Under the pieces are notes generated by a model. That model had not been told where the DNA came from. It saw only the letters and a program-made list of their open reading frames with translations, and searched no databases. Both the position numbers and the translations under genes were made by a program. A DNA stretch of 38,091 nucleotides from Bacillus sp. MM2020_1 (GTDB lineage Bacteria > Bacillota > Bacilli > Bacillales > Cytobacillaceae): positions 1-38,091 of the forward strand of contig JAANMP010000045.1 of assembly GCA_011250595.1 (NCBI GenBank), written 5' to 3'. Shown here one piece after another: positions 31,583 to 38,091 of the stretch (its first letter is position 1; every line of letters begins with the position of its first letter).

Positions 31583-31602
31583 CATACTAACCAGTTGGTA
31601 TG
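31583..31602. promoter_or_regulatory. TetR-type operator upstream of the acyl-CoA dehydrogenase operon
   Basis: CATACTAACCAGTTGGTATG is a 20-bp inverted repeat with the core ATACTAACC(A/G)GTTGGTAT shared with 27128-27147. It lies just downstream of the predicted transcription start (about 31606), a position where a bound repressor would block initiation. Confidence 0.8.
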
Positions 31603-31613
31603 TTATGAATATA

Positions 31614-31641
31614 ATTATACCTGTATTTATTAAATATTCAA
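31614..31641 (-). promoter_or_regulatory. Sigma-A promoter of the acyl-CoA dehydrogenase operon
   Basis: On the minus strand TTGAAT (31636-31641), a 16-nt spacer and TATAAT (31614-31619). Transcription should start near 31606, placing the operator at about +4 to +24. Confidence 0.65.
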
Positions 31642-31732
31642 ATTAAATTCTAAATATTCTACCAAAAAGAATAGGCCAAGAAAGGTCATCCTAATTCCTC
31701 ATCCGCTAAAGACATCTCCTGACCTTGGTTTA

Positions 31733-31930
31733 TTAAAACCTTTTCGTAAATGATCTCTTCTGTTTGTTCATTACTTCATGCGATTTTTCGATAATATCTG
31801 TAAGTACATCTCCTTTATAAATTCTTCCTAGTTTCAATCCTTGCTGGTAATACTCAACGATTTCATCCAGAAGCAGGGATGTTTCCTTCGTAATTCTCAC
31901 ATTTAATTGAATTCTTTCGTTTTCAGCCAA
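31733..31930 (-). CDS. Small ribbon-helix-helix-like protein, 65 aa
   Basis: The start is TTG 31930 with TAGGAGTG six bases upstream; a GTG three codons earlier overlaps that site. The product has a short strand-like N-terminus (ERIQLNVRITKE) followed by two helices (TSLLLDEIVEYYQQ and KGDVLTDIIEKSHEVMN), the layout of ribbon-helix-helix DNA-binding proteins, and a basic tail (KQKRSFTKRF). No toxin-like partner is adjacent, so it is more likely a lone regulator than an antitoxin. The fold is inferred from pattern only, and the function is unknown. Confidence 0.65.
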   Translation of the reverse strand: MAENERIQLNVRITKETSLLLDEIVEYYQQGLKLGRIYKGDVLTDIIEKSHEVMNKQKRSFTKRF

Positions 31931-32033
31931 GATAAACACTCCTATTTGTCCGCTATCAAACAGCTAGCACTTTTCTATTCTATTGTTATCATCTATTAAT
32001 ATACTATATTTCTACATTTTTTTCAGTAAAATT

Positions 32034-32068
32034 AAAAAAAATTGGCCATCATTTGGTTGGCCAATTTT
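32034..32068. terminator. Terminator of the hydrolase operon
   Basis: AAAATTGGCCA/TGGCCAATTTT around a 9-nt loop, with A-runs on the left giving a T-tract on the minus strand. It lies 28 bp past the alpha/beta hydrolase stop codon. Confidence 0.85.
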
Positions 32069-32095
32069 AGTATAGCTCCGATGGAATCCAACTTT

Positions 32096-33073
32096 TTAGC
32101 TGATAACAGACTCTTTTTGAGAATTGCTTACAAAGTGTCCTTGCAGCCAATTTTCGAGTAACTTTTCTAATTCCGGATGAATAGGTAATTTTGATTCAGC
32201 AATAATATCCTTTTTTACCGTTAACATTGTCGAAGTGTGTGAAATATACTTACAGGAATGACCCATATTTTCCACTACATGAAACTCGGCATCACCTTTT
32301 ACATATAAAGGGAGATCTTTTAGAACCTCAGGATTGGCTTGAATATCTCGCTCCCCTGTTATTGCAAGGACAGGGCAGATAACTTTGGCTAAATCTTCCC
32401 TTACATCATAGCTGAAATGCTCCCGCATCCACTTTGCATTGGTTTTGATTAAACTAACTTTTATCACATCTTTAGAAGAGTTCATAACTTTATCAATATA
32501 TTTTTGTGCCTGCTTTTCCACTTTGTTTTGGACACCTAATAAACGTAGTAACTGACCTTGAAAACCCTTGGCGTGGATAATGTCCTCTTTTGCAATATCT
32601 CTTTGCCGCTTTGTAGCTTCACTTAATCTTTCAACTGCACCGGAAAGCAAAACTAATCCTCCAAGTTCTTCTCTGACAGCAACTGCTGTTCCAATCGTGC
32701 AGCCTTCACTATGTCCAAGGATAATGACTTTTTCCGGATCCACTTCAGGAAGGCCTTTTAAAAATCGGACAGCAGATTGGGCATCATCTACTAAGTCCCA
32801 TAACCCTGTTGATAAAAAATCCCCTTCACTTGCCGCTACCCCACGCTTATCATATCTAAGATTAATAAATCCTAACGTGGTTAAAAATTCAGCAATTTGA
32901 CCGTAAAGCTTTAAATCAATCTTATTATTTACTTTTCCGTTCCGGTCTAATTTGCCGGACCCAGAAATGATCAATATGGCCGGTGCTTTTTCTTCACGGT
33001 TTTCCGGTATGCTTAATGTCCCCTTTAATGCTCCTTTGCTTTGAATCGTAACTTCCTTCTCCCTAAATGTCAT
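32096..33073 (-). CDS. Alpha/beta hydrolase (peptidase S9/S15-like)
   Basis: The 325-aa cytoplasmic alpha/beta hydrolase has oxyanion-loop region ISGSGKLDRNG, FINLRYDKRGVAASEG, nucleophile elbow GHSEG with Ser122, acid Asp243 (ITGERDIQAN) and His272 (NMGHSCKY), a complete triad. Similar Bacillus proteins are annotated as acyl-peptide or ester hydrolases of unknown substrate. It lies 11 bp downstream of an HTH regulator gene on the same strand, so the two form an operon. The regulator and a 28-bp palindrome upstream probably control it. Confidence 0.9.
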   Translation of the reverse strand: MTFREKEVTIQSKGALKGTLSIPENREEKAPAILIISGSGKLDRNGKVNNKIDLKLYGQIAEFLTTLGFINLRYDKRGVAASEGDFLSTGLWDLVDDAQSAVRFLKGLPEVDPEKVIILGHSEGCTIGTAVAVREELGGLVLLSGAVERLSEATKRQRDIAKEDIIHAKGFQGQLLRLLGVQNKVEKQAQKYIDKVMNSSKDVIKVSLIKTNAKWMREHFSYDVREDLAKVICPVLAITGERDIQANPEVLKDLPLYVKGDAEFHVVENMGHSCKYISHTSTMLTVKKDIIAESKLPIHPELEKLLENWLQGHFVSNSQKESVIS

Positions 33074-33084
33074 CTCTATTCCCC

Positions 33085-33633
33085 CTATTGTTCTTCTACC
33101 AATTGCTCTGGAATAATGATCGTAGCTATTGTCCTTCTACGTCTGCCCTTTTGGGGCTTATTGTTTATTACTTTTGAATAAACAGCTGCAAGCTCCTTTA
33201 TTAAATCGGCATACTCGACTTCAGAAAGGTACATGGATGCTTGACGGAAGATAACTCCATCTGCAACTAAGTCAATGTGATCCTGATTTAAATATCGTTC
33301 ATATTCCCCCATTAAGTTGGCCATAAATTTGATAAAAAGACCTAAATGGTCATCCTTTGAAAGCTTGTTAAGGTCTTCAGGCCCAATAGATGCTTTACTC
33401 GGATTTTCTATAGAATATACTTTTTCAATCGTACCTCGATTAGGAATTTCATCAACTATATGGATAACCCCCGTTTCAACCAATTTTTTTAAGTTACGAT
33501 ACAAAGAGGCTTGCGGGATATCGGGCAGCAATTCTTTTAATTGTTGGGCAGTAAGCCTCTGATTAATTAAAAACTGGATAATCCTCATACGAACGGGGTG
33601 TAAAATAACGTCTACTGCTGATTCCTTTGTCAT
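33085..33633 (-). CDS. Winged-helix (ArsR/HTH_20-like) transcriptional regulator
   Basis: The 182-aa protein has an N-terminal winged helix of the ArsR/HTH_20 type (ILHPVRMRIIQFLINQ, LTAQQLKELLPDIPQASLYRNLKKLVETGVI, then the wing). A helical C-terminal domain of about 100 residues follows, with a strongly basic stretch (QKGRRRRTIAT). No metal-binding cysteine motif of the metal-sensing ArsR class is present. TAGGAGC lies ten bases before ATG 33633. It precedes the hydrolase gene by 11 bp. A perfect 28-bp palindrome lies 23 bp upstream of its start and is the natural candidate for its own operator. Confidence 0.85.
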   Translation of the reverse strand: MTKESAVDVILHPVRMRIIQFLINQRLTAQQLKELLPDIPQASLYRNLKKLVETGVIHIVDEIPNRGTIEKVYSIENPSKASIGPEDLNKLSKDDHLGLFIKFMANLMGEYERYLNQDHIDLVADGVIFRQASMYLSEVEYADLIKELAAVYSKVINNKPQKGRRRRTIATIIIPEQLVEEQ

Positions 33634-33655
33634 ATCAATAATTGCTCCTAAATTT

Positions 33656-33683
33656 TTATTATCATTATCAATAATGATAATAA
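33656..33683. promoter_or_regulatory. Perfect 28-bp palindrome, likely operator
   Basis: TTATTATCATTAT (33656-33668), CA, ATAATGATAATAA (33671-33683): two perfect 13-bp arms. It lies in the 179-bp divergent region between the HTH/hydrolase operon and the VanW gene, 23 bp upstream of the HTH start codon, so it may control either or both. The half-site ATTATCA resembles a Fur half-site but is in the wrong order and spacing. Confidence 0.55.
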
Positions 33684-33812
33684 TATGATTTTCTAATTTT
33701 GTAAAGCCCGGATTGGAAAAAACTATATTTTTTCCAATTCATTTGAATTTGTATTGTACTTACATGAATTAGCAAACTTTTACCAATATTATAGTCAGGG
33801 GGTTTGCTGATT

Positions 33813-34697
33813 ATGATTTTTTCATTATTAATGGGGTATTTCCTATTAACCCAGCCGAGTACAACAGCTACAGATCATTTAATTATTACAAAGGATGGTC
33901 AGACCGTGACTATTATTAATCGAGAGGAATTTACTTTCCCTCAAACGGGCTTGCCGCTCATTAATACAAGTAAGTACCGTAGTTTTTTGGACAAATTAGA
34001 TAATCAAATTTCTATAGCCCCAGAAAATGCAAGTTTGGACCCGAATGGGATGATCATTCCAGAACGAACAGGCTCTCGAATCCATCGTCAGGCTTTTACG
34101 GAACAATTCTATTCATACTTTTTTAGCCCGCAAAACGCAAAAATGGAAATACCCATCCTTAAAGTCTATCCACCGGTTGATAGTGAATTGCTGAGTGATA
34201 TTCGCAGCATGAGAATCGGGCGCTATGTTACTTCTTTTAATCCACAAAACAAAAAAAGATCTAACAATATTCAGTTAGCAACAAAGGCAATTAACAATCA
34301 TGTAGTTTTCCCTGGAGAAACATTTTCTTTTAATAAAGTGGTTGGTAAACGAACCGTTGCAAAGGGGTATCTGCGTGCTCCAGTGATTGTAAGGGGTGAG
34401 TTCTCTGAAGATATTGGCGGAGGAATTTGCCAGGTATCTTCCACATTATACAATGCCGTTGACAATGCCGGGGTCAAGATTGTCGAGCGTTTTTCTCATA
34501 CAAGAAAGGTTCCCTATATTCCTCCTGGAAGAGACGCAACAGTCAGTTGGTATGGTCCTGATTTTGAATTTAAAAATAACTACAATCAACCAATATTAAT
34601 CAGGGCAAGAACTTTAGGACATCTGTTAATCATTAAAGTTTATTCGTCTGAAAATATAAATTACCTGCCACGAAAGGTTCCATATCTCCCATATTAA
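33813..34697 (+). CDS. VanW-family secreted/membrane protein
   Basis: The 294-aa product has an N-terminal hydrophobic segment (about residues 1-15, IFSLLMGYFLL) that acts as signal or anchor. A C-terminal VanW domain (about 135-275) shows GRYVTSFNP, VVFPGETFSFNKVVGKRT, GYLRAPVI, GGGICQVSSTLYNAV and VPYIPPGRDATVSWYGPDF. VanW proteins are extracytoplasmic; their biochemical function is not established, although members occur in some vancomycin resistance clusters. No van genes are present here, so it has no sign of a resistance role. The start ATG 33813 has GGGGG ten bases upstream; a TTG three codons earlier overlaps the site. A terminator follows. Confidence 0.9.
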   Translation: MIFSLLMGYFLLTQPSTTATDHLIITKDGQTVTIINREEFTFPQTGLPLINTSKYRSFLDKLDNQISIAPENASLDPNGMIIPERTGSRIHRQAFTEQFYSYFFSPQNAKMEIPILKVYPPVDSELLSDIRSMRIGRYVTSFNPQNKKRSNNIQLATKAINNHVVFPGETFSFNKVVGKRTVAKGYLRAPVIVRGEFSEDIGGGICQVSSTLYNAVDNAGVKIVERFSHTRKVPYIPPGRDATVSWYGPDFEFKNNYNQPILIRARTLGHLLIIKVYSSENINYLPRKVPYLPY

Positions 34698-34698
34698 A

Positions 34699-34727
34699 AA
34701 AGTCCGCATCAATGTGCGGACTTTCTT
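34699..34727. terminator. Bidirectional terminator
   Basis: AAAGTCCGCA (34699-34708) pairs with TGCGGACTTT (34715-34724) around a 6-nt loop, between convergent vanW-like and small membrane protein genes. Confidence 0.88.
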
Positions 34728-34728
34728 C

Positions 34729-34995
34729 TTACCGTTTTTTATTCAGTGCACTCATTAAAAGTTCCTCTGAAAACTCTGTTATTGCAGCATTATCCATCAG
34801 ATTTAGATTTGTTTTAGGTGCAAAGTTCTTTACCACGTTTTGAAAAGGAAGTGCAAGGTCCTTACGTTTTCCCTTTGTCACTCCAAAAACGGCAGCACTT
34901 ATACCTATGCCTAAGAGAGATGCCCACATAGCTCCCCTACTTTTTCGTTTTCTCGCAAACGTATTGAGAAACGGTTTAACTTTTATTTTTTTCAT
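34729..34995 (-). CDS. Small basic membrane protein, 88 aa
   Basis: The start ATG 34995 has GAAGGAGTG six bases upstream; a GTG three codons earlier overlaps the site. The product has a strongly basic N-terminus (MKKIKVKPFLNTFARKRKSR), one membrane segment (about 25-40, MWASLLGIGISAAVFGV), another basic patch (KGKRKD) and a soluble helical C-terminus. The MWASLLGIG...AAVFG pattern resembles the small DUF3918/YrzQ-type proteins of Bacillus, but the match is by eye and uncertain. Function unknown. Confidence 0.65.
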   Translation of the reverse strand: MKKIKVKPFLNTFARKRKSRGAMWASLLGIGISAAVFGVTKGKRKDLALPFQNVVKNFAPKTNLNLMDNAAITEFSEELLMSALNKKR

Positions 34996-35192
34996 CCGAA
35001 GCACTCCTTCAAATTGAAATGGAAAGGAATATAACTACCCTTCCATTTATTTAATTTGTGCGGAATGACATAAAAGTATTAGATAGAAACTAAACAAATT
35101 TGTTATTTGCTGGTAGTTTTCATTTTATAAAGAACCTCTCTCCACTATTTATCATAGTATGAAAAAAGATAAATGAGGTGGTGTCTTTATTT

Positions 35193-35906
35193 ATGGGGGG
35201 GTTAACTTATTTTGACTTTTTGGCCAAATTTGGCGTGGGTGGAGCCCATCCAGGTGGTATCCCTTTAACAAAAAATATTCTTTCTGGTGAAAACATTACT
35301 AACAAAACCCAAATTTTAGATGCTGGCTGCGGGACTGGACAAACAGCCGCATTTTTATATCAACAATATAAGGCCAAGGTAGTAGGACTTGAAATCAATC
35401 CAATCATGATAAAAAAGGCAAGAAAACGCTTTCGATCTTTATATTTACCCATTCAATTAATCCAAGGATCCGTTGAAAAACTTCCCTTTCCAGACAATAG
35501 CTTTGATTTTATATTATCTGAATCCGTATTAGCTTTTGTTAATAAACCAATTGCACTAAGAGAATTTTTTAGAGTACTAAAAAAAGGTGGACGTTTGATT
35601 GCGAATGAGATGACCATAAATACCAAACTAAGTCCTTCTGAAGAAATGGAAATAATGAAATTTTACGCATTGGATTCTTTATTAATGGAGAAGGATTGGA
35701 AAAGTTTATTCGAGCAGACAGGATTCCAAGAAATTGTGATAAAAGTGGAAAACATAGCAACTAGTCAAGAGAATAACACTACTGAATTCAATTTTTCAAA
35801 AAACTTTGAACCTGAACTGTTCCAAATTTTAAATGAACATGGGAATATGGTCTTAAAGTATCAAGGAATTTTAAGTCATCGAATTATTACTTGTTCAAAA
35901 GTTTAA
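35193..35906 (+). CDS. Class I SAM-dependent methyltransferase
   Basis: The 237-aa Rossmann methyltransferase has motif I ILDAGCGTGQTAAFL (about 43-57), the acidic VVGLEINPIM, GSVEKLPFPDNSFDFIL and EFFRVLKKGGRLIANE. The N-terminus FLAKFGVGGAHPGG is typical of a Bacillus-specific subgroup with unknown substrate. The start ATG 35193 follows GAGGTG by 12 bases; GTGs at 35178/35181 overlap that site and are less likely. It stands alone between a small membrane protein and csgA, with no terminator seen directly after it. Confidence 0.88.
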   Translation: MGGLTYFDFLAKFGVGGAHPGGIPLTKNILSGENITNKTQILDAGCGTGQTAAFLYQQYKAKVVGLEINPIMIKKARKRFRSLYLPIQLIQGSVEKLPFPDNSFDFILSESVLAFVNKPIALREFFRVLKKGGRLIANEMTINTKLSPSEEMEIMKFYALDSLLMEKDWKSLFEQTGFQEIVIKVENIATSQENNTTEFNFSKNFEPELFQILNEHGNMVLKYQGILSHRIITCSKV

Positions 35907-36000
35907 ACTCATGAAAAAGGTTTAATTATTTCTAATCCTTCCGCACGTATATAAATATCATCTCGATGAAAAATATGAGGTGAAAGGAAGGGTGAAAATC

Positions 36001-36252
36001 ATGGATCATACATTGGGTTACCTTAGAGAAACTTTATCAAATTACACAGACGACCATTCCGATGGAAAGAAAATTTATCGAAAATTAATGGAAGGTCAGT
36101 ATTCTTCCGAAGGAGAGTTTGTCCGTCAGTTGGACCAAAAAGAAATTAATTTTTTGAATAAAATGCTTCCAGAGGAAATTAAGTACGCAAAAGAAGAAAA
36201 AGATGAAAAAAGGGCTCACGAACTGAATGAAGTGTTTGAACTTTTGTTCTGA
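36001..36252 (+). CDS. csgA: Sigma-G-dependent acid-soluble spore protein CsgA
   Basis: The 83-aa protein matches B. subtilis CsgA in length and pattern: MDHTLGYLRETLSNY at the N-terminus, EFVRQLDQKEINFLNKMLPE in the middle and KRAHELNEVFELLF at the C-terminus. It is expressed in the forespore and has no known enzymatic role. GGAAGGGTG lies nine bases before ATG 36001. A GTATA about 50 bp upstream could be a sigma-G -35, but a good -10 was not found. Its presence supports an endospore-forming host. A terminator follows. Confidence 0.92.
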   Translation: MDHTLGYLRETLSNYTDDHSDGKKIYRKLMEGQYSSEGEFVRQLDQKEINFLNKMLPEEIKYAKEEKDEKRAHELNEVFELLF

Positions 36253-36270
36253 ATAATCTATAATATCAAA

Positions 36271-36300
36271 GGGTGGCAGAGTAATCCTGCCATCTTTTTT
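36271..36300 (+). terminator. Terminator of csgA
   Basis: GGTGGCAG (36272-36279) pairs with CTGCCATC (36287-36294, including a G-T pair), followed by six T. Confidence 0.85.
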
Positions 36301-36504
36301 GGAAATAATTCATTTTTCGCAAAAATATTTCCGAGGCAAGCGCAAGGTACGACAAAAACAACATCATTCAAATCGGGAATTTCAGCAATAACCGACATAT
36401 ACATACAAGAATCCCGCACTTATTCTTATCGATTTTCCCACGAATAGCCCTTTAACGACAATTTGTCAAATTCTCACTTAATTCTTCTATTATGACATAA
36501 TCCC

Positions 36505-36536
36505 GCAAAAAAGAAGCCTTCTCTTTCCAGGCTTCT
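36505..36536 (-). terminator. Terminator of the long YitT gene
   Basis: On the minus strand AGAAGCCT (36529-36536) pairs with AGGCTTCT (36512-36519) around a 9-nt loop, followed by TTTTGCGG. It begins within the stop codon of the gene at 36535. The 36301-36500 stretch to its left is A+T-rich and shows nothing recognisable. Confidence 0.8.
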
Positions 36537-37452
36537 AATGAATGTCCTTTTTCTTAAATCTCCCACCACGAACTTCTGCGATATCCGCAACTGCTAAAAA
36601 GGCACTGTCATCACTTTCAGTGACAATTTCCTTCAATTTTGCTTCTTCAAGACGATTGATAACACAAAAGATGACTTTTTTATCATCACCTGAATATGCT
36701 CCCTCACCATTGATATATGTGACACCCCGCCCCAGACGATTCATAATAGCATCCCCAATCTGCTTAGCATTGTCACTAATGATCCAAACGGATTTAGATT
36801 CATCAAGGCCGGTTATCGTAATATCAATTGTTTTATAAGCAACAAAATACGCAATAAGTGAATACATGGCGCGATCCCATGAGAATACAAAGCCGGCACA
36901 CCCAAGAATGAAAAGATTAAAGAACATAATAATTTCACCGACGGAAAAAGGAAGTTTGTTATTAAATAGAATCGCTAAAATTTCAGTACCATCTAATGAC
37001 CCGCCATAACGAATGACTAAACCCACCCCTACACCAAGCACTACTCCCCCGAATACAGTTGCAAGCAGAATATCCTGGGTAAAAGCCGGTACGGGATGTA
37101 AAAGTGTGGTTCCAATTGAAAGAATAATGATTCCATAAAGAGTGGATAATGCGAAGGTTTTCCCTATTTGTTTATAACCAATAAAGAAAAAAGGTATATT
37201 AAGAATAAAGAGGAACATTCCCAATTTCCAACCTGTAATATACGAGAGCATAATGGATATGCCAGTTATCCCGCCATCAATAACGTTATTGGGGACGAGG
37301 AATATCTCTAATCCGACAGCCATCAAGGCAGCACCAAGTGTTATTAATAAAATGCGTTGAAAAATCTTTCTCTTTGTTAATTTTCGATGTTGAAATTTCG
37401 CCATAATGGCTTCTTGCTGTTCGATTAAATTCAATTCTTGTATTCCTGACAT
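36535..37452 (-). CDS. YitT-family membrane protein with C-terminal DUF2179 domain
   Basis: The 305-aa protein has about six membrane helices (about 32-200), with family motifs EIFLVPNNVIDGGITGISIML, VGLVIRYGGSLDGTEILAIL and AYFVAYKTIDITITGLDES. A cytoplasmic DUF2179 domain (about 220-295: VWIISDNAKQIGDAIMNRLG, FCVINRLEEAKLKEIV) completes the protein, making it the full-length form of the short paralogue at 12603. B. subtilis has several YitT paralogues without a settled function. AAAGGGG lies seven bases before ATG 37452. It is monocistronic, with a TATAAT on the minus strand about 25 bp upstream of the ribosome binding site. Confidence 0.92.
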   Translation of the reverse strand: MSGIQELNLIEQQEAIMAKFQHRKLTKRKIFQRILLITLGAALMAVGLEIFLVPNNVIDGGITGISIMLSYITGWKLGMFLFILNIPFFFIGYKQIGKTFALSTLYGIIILSIGTTLLHPVPAFTQDILLATVFGGVVLGVGVGLVIRYGGSLDGTEILAILFNNKLPFSVGEIIMFFNLFILGCAGFVFSWDRAMYSLIAYFVAYKTIDITITGLDESKSVWIISDNAKQIGDAIMNRLGRGVTYINGEGAYSGDDKKVIFCVINRLEEAKLKEIVTESDDSAFLAVADIAEVRGGRFKKKDIH

Positions 37453-38091
37453 TATCTTGCCCCTTTCAAAAAAATTCCTTAACTTTATTATACCGAATTA
37501 TTAGTTCATTTTATAATATAATGCTTCTTAATTATTTACTCCATTAATGAAAAAGAAGCTACCTCAAATAATATGAAGTAACTCCTTAATTTTATTAACA
37601 CCTTAGGAGACCCAACCATGACATCAGCTGATAGATGTTCTAATAACATTTCCTTTTAGCTGTCTTTTCAATCTAAATGGAAACTTTAATCCATCTGCCA
37701 ATGAGTGTTTGTTCCGTTGAAGGAATTAATTCGCATGTTATTGGAATTCAAATTCCTTTAAGAAACAAATCCTCGGTTTGACACCGATTGAGACTCTTTT
37801 TTTATTCCATCATTTGGAACTTCAGCTTCTTGGCAATGTAATTTTTGGAGAAGATAATATCCTGTAAATCTTTTCTTTTACATTTTCCTTATTAGGTTGT
37901 GAGCACCATTATCAATTTGATCTCAAATAGTTTTTTTATACTACTTGATTTAATGTTATTAATTTTTTATGACTCTTTTTTCAGAAGAATCATTTGGGTT
38001 GTGATCAATTTTTCTACGTATTGAGTAATAGGTAGAAAAATATTTCTCAGTCCCAACAAAACCATAACATCTGATCATTAAAATTGATTTT
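37453..38091. other. Gene-poor, A+T-rich end of the window
   Basis: No reading frame with a ribosome binding site and recognisable product is present on either strand. Visible items are a weak inverted repeat AAGGAATT/AATTCCTT (37720-37758) and a hairpin TCGGT-TTGAC-ACCGA followed by a T-tract (about 37771-37803), which could be a plus-strand terminator without an identifiable gene. Short frames of 25-35 codons occur but lack support. The 5' part holds the promoter of the YitT gene. The stretch may contain decayed coding sequence, but no family is recognisable. Confidence 0.6.

Noticed and set aside
31733..31930. Antitoxin of a toxin-antitoxin pair
   Set aside because: The fold is RHH-like, but no small toxin gene overlaps or follows it within the same transcript.
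33656..33683. Fur/PerR/Zur box
   Set aside because: ATTATCA and TGATAAT half-sites are in the wrong order and spacing for the 7-1-7 arrangement, and the neighbouring genes have no metal-related function.
33813..34697. Vancomycin resistance gene
   Set aside because: VanW domains occur widely outside van clusters and no vanH/A/X or regulator genes are near.
37970..38091. Remnant of a transposase on the minus strand
   Set aside because: A 32-codon frame starting MVLLGLRNIF is open but matches no transposase motif I know, and no inverted repeats flank it.

Overview
The window looks like the chromosome of an endospore-forming member of the Bacillaceae (Bacillus/Neobacillus/Mesobacillus-like). 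Evidence: the Bacillus-type 16S rRNA 5' end with tandem rrn promoters, low G+C, AAGGAGG-type ribosome binding sites, a sigma-G class spore protein (csgA), a sporulenol synthase-type cyclase (sqhC), a phosphosulfolactate phosphatase (comB) and YitT, VanW, ABC-F and HtrA families typical of Bacillales. No phage, plasmid, CRISPR or intact insertion sequence was seen.

Layout. 1-355: 5' end of a 16S gene on the minus strand with boxA and two sigma-A promoters. 530-8059: housekeeping genes (methyltransferase, exoA, a divergent polysaccharide deacetylase, ppiB, DUF2515 and CBO0543 proteins, sqhC, mug), with a candidate standalone small RNA upstream of ppiB. 8201-10559: a four-gene plus-strand operon (acidic His/Asp-rich stalk protein, small membrane protein, ApbE flavin transferase, ferric-reductase-like membrane protein), probably an extracytoplasmic flavin/metal redox module. 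10586-12494: a two-component system. 12603-16649: YitT protein, NhaC antiporter and ABC-F ATPase, the last preceded by a 44-aa ORF, two tandem terminators and a MITE-like repeat. 17214-22385: a 21-bp tandem repeat, an unknown gene, and an envelope protein-quality module (membrane-anchored PrsA-like foldase, HtrA protease, response regulator and kinase) with PhoB-type direct repeats at its promoters.

22660-31641 is the most notable block: nine genes, all on the minus strand, for acyl-CoA metabolism (acyl-CoA dehydrogenase, two SDRs, acyl-CoA ligase, TetR regulator, kinase-like phosphotransferase, ComB, enoyl-CoA hydratase/isomerase, quinone oxidoreductase). Two nearly identical 20-bp palindromes lie in front of the two structural operons, so one TetR regulator probably controls both. 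Pairing an ACAD10/11-type dehydrogenase with an ACAD10/11-type kinase suggests breakdown of 4-hydroxy acids through phosphorylated acyl-CoA intermediates, as in the Pseudomonas levulinate pathway.

31733-37452 holds a ribbon-helix-helix-like protein, a hydrolase/HTH regulator pair behind a perfect 28-bp palindrome, a VanW protein, a small basic membrane protein, a second methyltransferase, csgA and a full-length YitT protein. The final 640 bases hold no recognisable gene.
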